Part shown: positions 16,879-25,337 of the stretch, one piece after another
Layout of the letters: each line of letters starts with the position of its first letter
Numbering within the stretch: the first letter of the stretch is position 1
Source: Novosphingobium sp.
GTDB lineage: Bacteria > Pseudomonadota > Alphaproteobacteria > Sphingomonadales > Sphingomonadaceae
Length of the DNA: 64,000 nt
Direction of reading: 5' to 3'
Assembly (NCBI GenBank): GCA_024236215.1
Contig: JACKKX010000001.1
Location: 671,501-735,500, forward strand
Program-made: the position numbers and the translations under genes
Notes under the pieces: model-generated
What the model was told of the DNA's origin: nothing
The model's input: only the letters and a program-made list of their open reading frames with translations
The model's database searches: none

Positions 16879-17529
16879 GTGACCCACAGCGTCGATCTCT
16901 ACTGGTCATTCCGTTCGCCCTATTCCTATCTGGTCACCCCGCGCCTGATAGAGCTTGAGAGGGACTGGGATGCGCGGGTGCAGGTCAAGGTCGTTACCCC
17001 GATCGCGGTGCGCCAGCCCGAATTCTTCGCCAATTCCGATCCGCTGTGGTTCAGCTATTTCATGCGCGATTGCCACCGCAGCGCGGAATTTGTCGGCATG
17101 CCATTCCGCTGGGCGCGGCCCGATCCGGTGGTAATGGACATGGCGACGCGGACTTATCCCAAGGATCAGCCCTATATCCACCGCCTCTGCCGCCTCGGCC
17201 AGCTTGCCGCCGAGCGCGGCAAGGGGCTGCCATTCCTCAAGGAAATCAGCCACACGATCTGGTCGGGCGAGATCGACATGTGGCACGAGGGCGAGCATCT
17301 GGCCGAGGCGGCGGCGCGCGCGGGCTGCGATCTGGCCGAGATGGATGCCGCGATCCTGGCCGAGGAAGACAGGCTGGACGAAGCGCTGCTTCGGAACGAG
17401 GCCGACCAGCGCACCGGGGGGCACTATGGCGTGCCGCTGATGGTCTACGATGACGAGCCCTTCTTCGGGCAGGACCGCTTCGACCAGTTGCTGTGGCGGA
17501 TGCGGCAGAAGGGAATGCAGGCGCGCTAG
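16879..17529 (+). CDS. Kappa-GST / 2-hydroxychromene-2-carboxylate isomerase-family protein
   Basis: A 216-residue DsbA-like thioredoxin-fold protein. The N-terminus (DLYWSFRSPYSYLVTPRLIEL) has the SPYSYL signature of 2-hydroxychromene-2-carboxylate isomerases and kappa glutathione transferases, with a Ser in place of the redox Cys. The C-terminal GGHYGVPLMVYDDEPFFGQDR matches the family's cis-Pro region. HCCA isomerase acts in naphthalene-type degradation using glutathione, but family members vary and the substrate is unproven. A GTG start at 16879 is chosen because AAGGAG lies 6 nt before it; an ATG at 16843 has no such site. It overlaps tilS by 4 bp. Confidence 0.78.
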   Translation: MTHSVDLYWSFRSPYSYLVTPRLIELERDWDARVQVKVVTPIAVRQPEFFANSDPLWFSYFMRDCHRSAEFVGMPFRWARPDPVVMDMATRTYPKDQPYIHRLCRLGQLAAERGKGLPFLKEISHTIWSGEIDMWHEGEHLAEAAARAGCDLAEMDAAILAEEDRLDEALLRNEADQRTGGHYGVPLMVYDDEPFFGQDRFDQLLWRMRQKGMQAR

Positions 17530-18479
17530 CCGCGCCGTACGGGCGCCTTGGTGAAGCACCAGCCTTCGGGCATCGCGCGCGCAATCAGACTGCCGATCGA
17601 GGCGGGCTGACGCGCCACCAGCGCATCGAACACCCGCGCCGTCGCCGAGCCGCGCGGCTCCGCGCCATCCAGTTCGTGCACAATCCGCGCCACCACCCTG
17701 AGCGCGACCGCGCGCGGCGCCTGCGGACGGTAGGTCAGTCCCATCGGTGCCTTCTCGACCCGCTCGGCCCATTCGCGCGCCGCTGCCCATTCGAGCGCGG
17801 CGTCGGCATCGGCGAGGTTGGCCGCGCTTTGCGCAATGGCCGCGCCGTCAAGCCAGTCGGCACTTGCCAGTTCCTTGCGCAGCCGTGCCCGGTCAAACCG
17901 GTCGTCGCTGTTGGACGGGTCCTGCGCCGCCGCAATCCCCGCATCGCTGACGATCCGGGCCAGATCCTCACGCCGCCAACCCAGCAGCGGACGCAGCAAT
18001 GCCAGCCGCGTGCCCGGCACAGAGCCACGCGCGCGCACCCCGGCAAGCCCGGCCACTCCGCTGCCCCGGTTGAGGCGCATCAGCAGTGTTTCGGCCTGAT
18101 CGTCGGCATGGTGAGCCGTGGCCAGCGCGCCAAGACCATCACGCTCCATCCAATCCGCAAGCGCCGCGTAGCGCGCGGCGCGGGCATTGGACTGCACGTT
18201 GCCTTCACCCACCGTCACGCGCAGCGTCGCATGGGGCACACCCAGCTCACCGCAGAGACGGGCAACCATCGCCGCTTCGCTGGGCGCTTCGGCGCGAAGG
18301 CCATGATCGACCGTCGCCGCCGCGATCCGCTCTGGCATCGCGGCATGGGCCAGCAGCAGTAGAGCCAAGCTGTCCGGTCCGCCCGAAACCGCCAGGCCTA
18401 GCCGCCCCTCGCCCGGCCACAGTGCAGCAAGGTCGGCGGAAAAGCGCGCGATCAGTTCGGGCGCGGGCAGCCTGTCAAT
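17526..18479 (-). CDS. tilS: tRNA(Ile)-lysidine synthase
   Basis: This N-type ATP pyrophosphatase converts C34 of tRNA-Ile(CAU) to lysidine, which is essential for decoding AUA. The PP-loop SGGPDS is clear, at about residues 32-37 if translation starts at 18479. Other typical blocks are VDHGLR, the TAHHADDQAET segment and the RPLLGWRREDL region. There is no ATG, GTG or TTG between the upstream in-frame stop (18488-18486) and the PP-loop. The first usable codon is ATT at 18479, which overlaps the cpoB stop, or CTG at 18470; a TTG at 18368 lies after the motif and would delete it. The start is therefore unusual or unresolved. Confidence 0.88.
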   Translation of the reverse strand: MDRLPAPELIARFSADLAALWPGEGRLGLAVSGGPDSLALLLLAHAAMPERIAAATVDHGLRAEAPSEAAMVARLCGELGVPHATLRVTVGEGNVQSNARAARYAALADWMERDGLGALATAHHADDQAETLLMRLNRGSGVAGLAGVRARGSVPGTRLALLRPLLGWRREDLARIVSDAGIAAAQDPSNSDDRFDRARLRKELASADWLDGAAIAQSAANLADADAALEWAAAREWAERVEKAPMGLTYRPQAPRAVALRVVARIVHELDGAEPRGSATARVFDALVARQPASIGSLIARAMPEGWCFTKAPVRRG

Positions 18480-19422
18480 TGCACTTCACCTTGCCGAGCA
18501 GCCCTTCGTACTGGCTGCGCAGACGGCCCTGGGCAAGCGGGGCATAGTCATCGGCGAAGCGGGCCAGCGCGATGCAGGCGCGGTTGTTGTCCTTTTTGCG
18601 GATCATCGCGTCGGCCAGGAACAGCAGACTGTCGGGCGCGCGGGCACCGTTCTTGTCGGTGGTGTAGTTCTGGTAGAACCAGGTCCCGGCCTCGTCGTAA
18701 TTGCCCTCGTCGAGATAGGCACGGCCCAGCAGATTGCGGGCATAACTGGTGCGCAGGTGCTTGGGATATTTCTGGAGGTAGAGCTTCAGCTGCTGCTCGG
18801 CCTCGGGGTAGAACTTGGCGTCCCACAGGCGGAAGCCATAGTTGTATTCATCCTCGCCCGGATCGCTGGTCTGCGGCTTTTCGATCTTCTGAACGGCAGC
18901 CAGGCGTGCGGCGGTCGGGCCGCTGGCGGCGGGTTTCTGGACTGCGGCAGGCGGAGCCGCAGAGGGCGTTTGCACCGCAGGTGATGCTGGAGTTGCCGCA
19001 GCGACAGTGGTCGGCGCCGGATCGGCAGGGGTCCCGCTCGGTACGGCGCTGGCGGCCGCCTCAAGCGAAACAATCCGCGCTTCCAGCTTGGCGATCCGGT
19101 TGGAGGTTTCCTCTTGCTGGGCGGTCAGTTTCTGGACCTGCCCTTCAAGCGAATCCATCCGCGTCAGAACGTCGGTCAGCGCGCTGGTTGCAGGCGTACC
19201 GGCTTGCGTTGTTGGTGTGGCAGCCGGCTGGGTCTGCGGCGGGAAATACTTGCCATCCCCGCCCGGGAAGACCTGGCGCTGAAGCGCGGTAACCTCTGCC
19301 TCAAGCTTGCGCAGACGGGCATCGACAACCTTGTCGACCACGGACTGAGCCGATGCGGGAGCGGCAATTGCGATGGCCAGCGTGAGCAGAATCGGCCGTG
19401 CGGCCCGGGAAAGTCTGTTCAT
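18475..19422 (-). CDS. cpoB: Tol-Pal system/cell division coordinator CpoB
   Basis: A 315-residue periplasmic protein (formerly YbgF). It has a signal peptide (about 1-25, ending APASAQS) and a coiled-coil trimerisation region (DARLRKLEAEVTALQRQV). A second coiled segment (LEGQVQKLTAQQEETSNRI), a long Ala/Pro linker and a C-terminal TPR domain (about 195-315: EYNYGFRLWDAKFYPEAEQ and following) complete it. CpoB couples PBP1B activity to Tol-Pal constriction in E. coli. Here it is not beside tolB/pal but precedes tilS, with the two frames overlapping at the stop codon, an arrangement seen in other alphaproteobacteria. Confidence 0.88.
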   Translation of the reverse strand: MNRLSRAARPILLTLAIAIAAPASAQSVVDKVVDARLRKLEAEVTALQRQVFPGGDGKYFPPQTQPAATPTTQAGTPATSALTDVLTRMDSLEGQVQKLTAQQEETSNRIAKLEARIVSLEAAASAVPSGTPADPAPTTVAAATPASPAVQTPSAAPPAAVQKPAASGPTAARLAAVQKIEKPQTSDPGEDEYNYGFRLWDAKFYPEAEQQLKLYLQKYPKHLRTSYARNLLGRAYLDEGNYDEAGTWFYQNYTTDKNGARAPDSLLFLADAMIRKKDNNRACIALARFADDYAPLAQGRLRSQYEGLLGKVKCN

Positions 19423-19552
19423 ACCTTGAAGTTCCGTTGATTCCTTGCGCCTCTTGTCGCCCTGCCCGGTCGAACCGGAGGTGAACCGGGCGGAGATTTC
19501 CTAACCCTTGCGCAGCCCCCCTGTCGAGCATCGCGCCGGGCTTATTCCCAGC

Positions 19553-20491
19553 TCAGGTGGCAACCGGGGATGGCAGTCGGACCGGTTCCTGCGCGGCCGC
19601 AGCAGGTTCTGCGGTCGGGGCTGCCACTGCGGGCTGGCGTCGCTCGGAGCGTTGCTGGGCGCGCTGCTGCGACCGCGTGGTGGCGGTTGGCGCTGGGATG
19701 GGGGCGCTGCCCGGAGCCGGGCGAGCCAGCAGCGCGGCGGCACTTACCGGAACGTTTCGCATCGTCGTCTGTACTTCGGACAGATGCGGCACGGCCTTGC
19801 CGTCAATACTGATTGCCAACGCATCGGGACGGGCCGTGGTGAGCAACACGCCTTCGCTGCCTTCGGGCAAGGTATAGGATTCGCCTTGGACCAGTTCCTT
19901 CTGCATCAGCTGATTGCCTGTGGCATCGGTGAACTTGACCCAAACCCGATCCCGCTCGGCCGTGAAGGTCACCGCCCCGGATGTCGGCGCGGCGGCGGGA
20001 GCGGCCTGCGCGGGGGCATTGACGGGTGCCGGCGTTTCCTGTGGCAGGATCGATGGCAAGGTTCCGCCCGGTGAAAAGTAACCACCCCACCAGGCAAAGC
20101 CAGCCAGGATCACGACAAGCGCGGTCAAGGCCGAAAGCCATGCCAGCTTCGAAGATGGAACCCGCGCCGGATCGCCCGGTTCAAACTGGTTCGCAACGTG
20201 ATGATGGCGTTCGGGCTCGCTCGCGGCCAGCTCCGCGCGTACCGCATCGAGAATCGCCTTCTCATCGAGTCCCAGCGCCCTGGCATAGGTTCGCGAGAAT
20301 CCGACCGCATAGGTCCGCCCCGGCAGCGCGGCGAAATCCCCGGCCTCGATCGCGGCCAATTGCCGTTCGGGAATTCGCGTCCGCGCGGAAATGGCCGCGC
20401 GGCTCAACCCAGCGGCCTCACGCGCGCGCGCAAGGCGCGCACCGACACTTTCGAGAGGAAGTTCGGCTTCCTCGACCTGGTCCTCAGTCAT
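19553..20491 (-). CDS. RodZ-like helix-turn-helix membrane protein
   Basis: A 312-residue bitopic protein. The cytoplasmic N-terminus has an HTH_25 domain (about 17-85: GARLARAREAAGLSRAAISA, then PGRTYAVGFSRTYARALGLD). One transmembrane helix follows (near 115-137, LAWLSALTALVVILAGFAWW). The periplasmic part has a Pro/Ala linker, a DUF4115-like beta domain (VWVKFTDATGNQLMQKEL) and a low-complexity C-terminus. RodZ links MreB to the elongasome; sphingomonad homologues with this layout are usually annotated RodZ-domain proteins. It lies upstream of cpoB in the same direction, 130 bp away. Confidence 0.8.
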   Translation of the reverse strand: MTEDQVEEAELPLESVGARLARAREAAGLSRAAISARTRIPERQLAAIEAGDFAALPGRTYAVGFSRTYARALGLDEKAILDAVRAELAASEPERHHHVANQFEPGDPARVPSSKLAWLSALTALVVILAGFAWWGGYFSPGGTLPSILPQETPAPVNAPAQAAPAAAPTSGAVTFTAERDRVWVKFTDATGNQLMQKELVQGESYTLPEGSEGVLLTTARPDALAISIDGKAVPHLSEVQTTMRNVPVSAAALLARPAPGSAPIPAPTATTRSQQRAQQRSERRQPAVAAPTAEPAAAAQEPVRLPSPVAT

Positions 20492-20630
20492 TGCGACCCC
20501 AAAATCCTGCTCTGACGGCGAGAATGCGGGCGAAACATCCCCTTTTTGCCCGCCGAGTCAACGGGATTCGCAGGAAATCCGCCACATTGGACGGCAGGAT
20601 GCCTTCCTCGCGTGACAGAACGAAGACGTT

Positions 20631-22910
20631 CTAGTCACATTCGATGCCGCGCTCCTGCGCCCACCGGGTCAATGCTTCTCGTAGACTGGGCGGCGGCGCG
20701 GAAAGCCAGCCCGCCATCGCCTCGCGAATTTCAGGCAGATCGATCTTGCGTACCAGTTCCTTGATCGGCCCGACCGAGGCCGGGGTGATCGAAAGCCGCT
20801 CGATCCCGATCCCCATCAACGCCAGCGCTTCAAGTCGGCGCCCGCCCATCTCGCCGCAGACGGTGATATCCACCTGATGCCCGGCGAGCGAAAGCTGGAC
20901 CCGCCGTAGAAACCGCAGGATTGCCGGACTCAGCCAGTCATAGCGCTCGGCCAGCTTGGGATTGGCGCGATCGGCGGCGAACAGAAACTGGGTGAGATCG
21001 TTGGTGCCGATCGAGAGAAACGAGAGCTTGGGCGCAATCAGATCAAGCTGTTCGGCCAGAGCCGGAACCTCGAGCATCGCGCCATAGCGAATTGCTTCGG
21101 GCAGCAGCTTCTTCTGCCCCTTCAGAAATTTGCGCTGACCCTCGAAAACCGCGCAGGCGGCATCGAACTCCCAGGGCTCGGAGACCATCGGGAACATCAC
21201 GTTGAGTGTCCGCCCGGCCGCCGCCTCGATCAGTGCGCGGGCCTGAACCTTGAGCAGACCGTCGCGTTCGAGCGCAACGCGCAGTGCGCGCCAGCCCATT
21301 GCCGGGTTTTCTTCGTCCTCGCCATCGTTGTGGCGCAGGTAAGGCAACACCTTGTCGCCGCCGATATCGACCGTGCGGAACACCACCGGCTTGTCACCCG
21401 CGCTGTCCAGCACATCGCGGTAGAGCCGGGTTTGCCGTTCGCGCGCGGGCAGCGTGGCAGAGACAAGAAACTGGAATTCGGTGCGAAACAGCCCAACCCC
21501 ATCGGCGCCGGTCAGCGCCAGATTGGGCATGTCATCGCGCAGCCCGGCGTTCATCAGCACCTGGATGCGGGTGCCGTCACGGGTGAAAGGTTCGACCTCG
21601 CGCAGCGCAGCATAGGCGGCCTGACGTTCCTTGTTCTTGGCAAAGCGCGCCTCGAACGCCTCGGTCGCGGCGGGCACCGGCCGCACGGTGGCATTGCCCT
21701 GATCGCCATCGAGCAGCAGCAGATCGCCCTCGCGCACCGCCGCGCGCAGCGAGCGCACGCGGCCCAGCACCGGGATCCCCATCGCCCGCGCGACGATCAC
21801 CACATGCGCGGTCAGCGAGCCTTCTTCCAGGATCACGCCCTTGAGCCGCCGCTTGTCGTATTCGAGCAGCTCGGCCGGGCCGAGGTTGCGCGCGATCAGG
21901 ATCGAATCCTGCCTGAGCCCCATCGAGGCCGCCGTGCCCATCTGGCCCGACACGATCCTGAGCAACCGGTTCGAGAGATCCTCAAGATCGTGCATCCGGT
22001 CGGCCAGCAATGGGTCGTCGATCTGCCGCATCCGCATGCGGGTGCGCTGCTGGACCCGTTCGATCGCCGCCTCGGCGGTCAGGCCGCTGTCGATCGCCTC
22101 GATGATCCGCCGACTCCAGCCTTCGTCATAGGCGAACATCTTGTAGGTCTCGAGCACCTCCTCGTGCTCGCCGCCAACGCCGAATTCGGCCTGCGCGGCC
22201 ATCTTCTCGATCTGCTCGCGCATCTTGTCGAAGGCGAGATAGACGCGCTGCAATTCGGCATCGCGGTCCTCGGCCATGACGTGTTCGATGGTGATGCGCG
22301 GCTGGTGAAACACCGCCGCGCCGCTTGCGAGGCCTTTGACCAGAGTCAGCCCGGAAAGCCGCTGCGGCCCGATCATCATCGGGGAAAGGCCTGCGGCCTC
22401 TTCCTCGTCGACGAGGCCCGCGTTCGAGATCAGCTCGGAGAGGACCATCGCCACGGTCTGCAGCGCCTCGATCTCCACCTCTTCGTAGCGGCGCGGGTCC
22501 ATGTGCTGGACGCACAGCACACCCACCGCGCGTTCGCGCCGCACAATCGGCACCCCGGCAAAGGAGTGGAATTTTTCTTCACCGGTTTCCGGGCGATAGG
22601 AGAAGTCCGGATGGGCCGCAGCCTCGGCCAGGTTGAGCATCTCGATATTGCCGGCAATGGTCCCCACCAGACCTTCGCCGATCGCCATGCGGGTTACATG
22701 CACCGCCTCTTGCGCCAGTCCCTGGGTGGCGAACAGTTCGAGCATTCCCTCGCGCAGCAGATAGATCGAGCAGACCTCGCTATCGAGGCCCTGCGCGATC
22801 ACTTCGACAACGGTGTTGAGTTTCGCTTGCGCATGGCTGCGCGATGCCATGACATCGTGCAGGCGGGTCAATATCTGTCGTGCGGCCGAGACGGCGCTGG
22901 TGATGGTCAT
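20631..22910 (-). CDS. ptsP: Phosphoenolpyruvate-protein phosphotransferase of the nitrogen PTS (EI-Ntr)
   Basis: A 759-residue protein. An N-terminal GAF domain (about 20-165) senses small ligands such as glutamine or 2-oxoglutarate in homologues. The enzyme I modules follow: the phosphohistidine region reads GSLTAHVVIVARAMGIPVLG near residue 370, and the PEP-binding barrel carries GLFRTEFQFL, DIGGDK and the C-terminal SIGTNDLTQF and CGEMGG motifs. EI-Ntr passes phosphate from PEP to NPr and EIIA-Ntr, which regulate metabolism and envelope functions. No ptsO or ptsN gene is in the window. The start at 22910 has only a weak ribosome-binding site. Confidence 0.92.
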   Translation of the reverse strand: MTITSAVSAARQILTRLHDVMASRSHAQAKLNTVVEVIAQGLDSEVCSIYLLREGMLELFATQGLAQEAVHVTRMAIGEGLVGTIAGNIEMLNLAEAAAHPDFSYRPETGEEKFHSFAGVPIVRRERAVGVLCVQHMDPRRYEEVEIEALQTVAMVLSELISNAGLVDEEEAAGLSPMMIGPQRLSGLTLVKGLASGAAVFHQPRITIEHVMAEDRDAELQRVYLAFDKMREQIEKMAAQAEFGVGGEHEEVLETYKMFAYDEGWSRRIIEAIDSGLTAEAAIERVQQRTRMRMRQIDDPLLADRMHDLEDLSNRLLRIVSGQMGTAASMGLRQDSILIARNLGPAELLEYDKRRLKGVILEEGSLTAHVVIVARAMGIPVLGRVRSLRAAVREGDLLLLDGDQGNATVRPVPAATEAFEARFAKNKERQAAYAALREVEPFTRDGTRIQVLMNAGLRDDMPNLALTGADGVGLFRTEFQFLVSATLPARERQTRLYRDVLDSAGDKPVVFRTVDIGGDKVLPYLRHNDGEDEENPAMGWRALRVALERDGLLKVQARALIEAAAGRTLNVMFPMVSEPWEFDAACAVFEGQRKFLKGQKKLLPEAIRYGAMLEVPALAEQLDLIAPKLSFLSIGTNDLTQFLFAADRANPKLAERYDWLSPAILRFLRRVQLSLAGHQVDITVCGEMGGRRLEALALMGIGIERLSITPASVGPIKELVRKIDLPEIREAMAGWLSAPPPSLREALTRWAQERGIECD

Positions 22911-22985
22911 CGCGCCGATACCCTAGCCCAAAGCATCGGCCTTGGAAACGCGCGAGGCCGGGAAATGAAATCGAATGCGCCGGCC

Positions 22986-23005
22986 GCCCGGCCCGCAGGC
23001 CGGGC
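22986..23005 (-). terminator. Strong GC hairpin after DUF465 gene
   Basis: An 8-bp perfect stem GCCCGGCC with a 4-nt loop CGCA lies 15 nt beyond the stop of the leftward DUF465 gene. In the leftward direction it is followed by a T-containing stretch (ATTTCATTT about 12 nt later) rather than a clean T run, so termination is plausible but not canonical. Confidence 0.45.
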
Positions 23006-23020
23006 AATGCCGGATTGGTG

Positions 23021-23176
23021 TCAGAGCTGGGACAGCTCTTCCTTGATCCTGAGCTTTCGCTTCTTGAGCGTCTGGATCATCGCGAGGTCAGGCAAGGGGC
23101 GGCTCATTTCCTGTTCGATCTGACGTTCGATACCGGCATGCTTGAGCTGCAAGGCGCTGACGTGCGATTGTTCCAT
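23021..23176 (-). CDS. DUF465/YdcH-family small protein
   Basis: A 51-residue charged helical protein reading MEQSHVSALQLKHAGIERQI at its start and ending in the family-typical LKKRKLRIKEELSQL. The ATG at 23176 has AGAAGGAG 7 nt upstream. DUF465 proteins form short helical hairpins of unknown function. A second DUF465 gene lies divergently 182 bp away, with the same LKKRKLR-K-KE/DQ core, so this is a duplicated pair sharing a promoter region. Confidence 0.85.
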   Translation of the reverse strand: MEQSHVSALQLKHAGIERQIEQEMSRPLPDLAMIQTLKKRKLRIKEELSQL

Positions 23177-23358
23177 CAGGGATTCTCCTTCTGTTAGCCC
23201 CCAAGGGCTGCAAGGTTCCCACCGGCTCCCGACTCGGTATCCGGCGGGTCACTCGCGATTGTCATCCAAGCATATTAAGCTTATCTTGCGAAGCACCTGT
23301 TTTGCTGCTTGCGGCGGACGCAATTGTAGCCGCGACGAAGCGGCTCTGGAGGCCTCGC

Positions 23359-23556
23359 GTGAACGAAGAGGAAATGCGCAAGCGACTGGAAGTGCTGCGC
23401 ATCGAACACCGTGACCTTGACGCCGCGATCGAAGCTCTGACCGGGGCCGGGGCCACCGACCAGTTGCAGATCGCGCGCCTCAAGAAGCGCAAACTGAGGC
23501 TCAAGGACCAGATCGCGCTGATCGAGGACTATCTGATCCCGGACATAATCGCCTAG
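23359..23556 (+). CDS. DUF465/YdcH-family small protein
   Basis: A 65-residue, strongly charged helical protein with LEVLRIEHRDLDAAIEAL and the conserved LKKRKLRLKDQIALIED core. It starts at GTG 23359, with GGAGG 6 nt upstream; the open frame extends further 5' but without a ribosome-binding site. It is the divergent partner of the DUF465 gene at 23021-23176. Function is unknown in the family; a role in stabilising other helical proteins is speculation. Confidence 0.83.
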   Translation: MNEEEMRKRLEVLRIEHRDLDAAIEALTGAGATDQLQIARLKKRKLRLKDQIALIEDYLIPDIIA

Positions 23557-23605
23557 CGTTCTGTCTGCCTCACGGCGGCGCGGCCAAGTTTTCGGCCCGA
23601 CCGCT

Positions 23606-23687
23606 CAACACCGGCGCGCTCCCCCGGCCCAACCACCCACAGAGTACCTTGAACGGGTGGTTGGGCCGGGGGAGCGCGCCGGTGTTG
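23606..23687. repeat. Perfect 33-bp inverted repeat, 16-nt loop
   Basis: The arms 23606-23638 and 23655-23687 are exact reverse complements over 33 bp, beginning CAACACCGGCGCGCTCCCCC and ending in AACCACCC; the loop is 16 nt. The whole lies in the 260-bp gap between a DUF465 gene and the RcdA-family gene. Similar 14-bp stretches flank it in direct orientation (GCCAAGTTTTCGGC at 23583-23596, GCCAAGCCTTCGGC at 23687-23700). There is no T tract, so a simple terminator is unlikely. A REP/MITE-like intergenic repeat is my preferred reading. Confidence 0.9.
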
Positions 23688-23816
23688 CCAAGCCTTCGGC
23701 GAATGTCGATGGCGCGCCAGACAAAAGCGTCCCCAGGCGGGACAGTCCCAAAATGGTGTGCGAAACGTGGTCGACCCCCATTGGCAGCGCGCGCTCGGCG
23801 TGCCTATCGCAGCCGG

Positions 23817-24278
23817 ATGGCGATGCCTGCAAATATCAACCCGCGGATCGTGGAGGGGCTTTACTGCGAGGCACTGGTCCTCTCGGACGAAGTGCGCGCG
23901 GCCTTTGCGCTGTCCGGACGCCTCAACGCCAGGGATGGCGAAGAGGACGAAGCCCGCGTCGCGCTGTCGTGCGAGGCGCTGCGCACCACCACGCGGATGA
24001 TGCACGCGGTGGCCTGGCTGCTCAATCACCGTGCCTACTTCAACGGAGAGCTCTCGGAATTCCAGCTGCGCCGATATGGCAAACTGGCCGATTATCCCGA
24101 AAGCGAACCGCGCCGCCTTGCCATGCTCGATCCCGAAACCCGCGAACTGATCCAGGCCACCGAGCGATTCCACGCCCGGCTCAAGCGGCTCGACAACGGC
24201 TGGCGCGAGCGTGATCCGGGCGCGCCCAGCGCGATCGCCGCCCTGCGAGAGCGGCTGGGCGCCCAGCCTAGGCGCTGA
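23817..24278 (+). CDS. rcdA: RcdA/DUF1465-family protein (CtrA-degradation adaptor-like)
   Basis: A 153-residue mostly helical protein. It opens with the family-typical NPRIVEGLYCEALVLSDEVR and contains SCEALRTTTRMMHAVAWLLN and YFNGELSEFQLRRYGKL. In Caulobacter, RcdA works with CpdR and PopA to deliver CtrA to the ClpXP protease at the cell pole. Whether the sphingomonad protein does so is inference. The start could be ATG 23817 or ATG 23823; neither has a good ribosome-binding site. A longer open frame reaches back through the inverted repeat, which is unlikely to be coding. Confidence 0.78.
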   Translation: MAMPANINPRIVEGLYCEALVLSDEVRAAFALSGRLNARDGEEDEARVALSCEALRTTTRMMHAVAWLLNHRAYFNGELSEFQLRRYGKLADYPESEPRRLAMLDPETRELIQATERFHARLKRLDNGWRERDPGAPSAIAALRERLGAQPRR

Positions 24279-24324
24279 GCACGGGGCTTGGCGGCGGCCC
24301 GCCAAGGGGCCATATGCGATAGCG

Positions 24325-25227
24325 ATGGACGCGCCTCCCAAGCCCTGGCCGACCGGCCTAGCCGAGCAATGCGAGCCGTTGGTGCGCCGCGTTCTTGCAC
24401 CCAATCCCTCGCACTATACCTATACCGGAACCCAGACCTATCTGATCGGCGCGGGCAGCGACATTGCGGTGATCGATCCCGGTCCGGAGGATGAGACACA
24501 TGTCGCGGCAATTATTGCAGCGGCGGGCAGCGCGCGGATATCCGCGATCCTTTGCACCCACACCCACCGCGACCACAGCCCCGCGTCATTGGCACTCAAG
24601 GCGCACACCAAGGCACCTATCGTGGGCTGCGCGCCGCTTGCGCTCAACGACGACGGCCCACGCGCCGATGCCGCCTTCGATCCCGCCTATAGCCCAGACC
24701 GTATCCTCGCCGATGGCGAGGCCGTATCGGGCGAAGGCTGGACCCTCGAGGCCGTCGCCACCCCAGGGCACACCAGCAATCACCTGTGCTTCGCCTTGTG
24801 CGAAAGCGGCGCCTTGTTCACCGGCGATCATGTCATGGCCTGGTCGACCAGCGTGGTCTCGCCCCCAGATGGCGACATGGCGGCCTATATGGCGAGCCTG
24901 CAGAAGCTCCACGACCGGGCGGACCGGGTCTACTATCCGGCTCACGGCCCGGCGGTCGACAAGCCCCGCCAGCTGGTGCGCGGCATGCTGGGGCACCGCC
25001 GCCAGCGCGAACGCCAGATCCTGCGGCTGCTCGAACAGGGACCACGGACCATCGCGGAGATGGTGCCGGCGATGTACAAGGGCCTCGATCCGCGGCTGAC
25101 CGGCGCGGCAGGGCGATCGGTGCTGGCCCACCTGCTCGATCTTGAGCGGCTGGAGCGCGCGAGCCGCGATGGAGAAATCTGGTCTTCGCGTGCGCCATCC
25201 GAAGGCGCCGCCGCCCGGTTGGATTGA
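24325..25227 (+). CDS. MBL-fold metallohydrolase, LACTB2-like
   Basis: A 300-residue metallo-beta-lactamase fold enzyme. The metal motif THTHRDHSPAS is near residue 84, with further ligands in TPGHTSNHLCF, FTGDHVMAW and YYPAHGPAV. A C-terminal winged-helix-like region (about 220-290: RQILRLLEQGPRTIAEMVPA) is typical of LACTB2/RNase-type or glyoxalase II-like members. It is probably a cytosolic hydrolase or endoribonuclease; the substrate is unknown. The ATG at 24325 lies 46 nt after the rcdA stop. Confidence 0.83.
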   Translation: MDAPPKPWPTGLAEQCEPLVRRVLAPNPSHYTYTGTQTYLIGAGSDIAVIDPGPEDETHVAAIIAAAGSARISAILCTHTHRDHSPASLALKAHTKAPIVGCAPLALNDDGPRADAAFDPAYSPDRILADGEAVSGEGWTLEAVATPGHTSNHLCFALCESGALFTGDHVMAWSTSVVSPPDGDMAAYMASLQKLHDRADRVYYPAHGPAVDKPRQLVRGMLGHRRQRERQILRLLEQGPRTIAEMVPAMYKGLDPRLTGAAGRSVLAHLLDLERLERASRDGEIWSSRAPSEGAAARLD

Positions 25228-25229
25228 TC

Positions 25230-25287
25230 CGGGTCCTCGACGGACCCGCGATCGCGTCCGACAAGTGACTTTGCGAGCGGCTCGCAA
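25230..25287 (+). terminator. Two tandem hairpins after the MBL gene
   Basis: A 7-bp stem CGGGTCC-TCGAC-GGACCCG (25230-25248) and a second stem TTGCGAG-CGG-CTCGCAA (25271-25287) follow the MBL stop at 25227. Neither has a T run. They may end transcription or protect the 3' end of the transcript. Confidence 0.45.
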
Positions 25288-25337
25288 GGCACTACATCAC
25301 CGGCTCAGCGGGTCGCAGCCTTTGGGGAGAGACCATC

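Noticed and set aside
21330-23123. 597-codon frame opposite ptsP and the 51-residue DUF465 gene
   Set aside because: Runs across two well-supported genes and the hairpin between them; the protein is low in recognisable structure.
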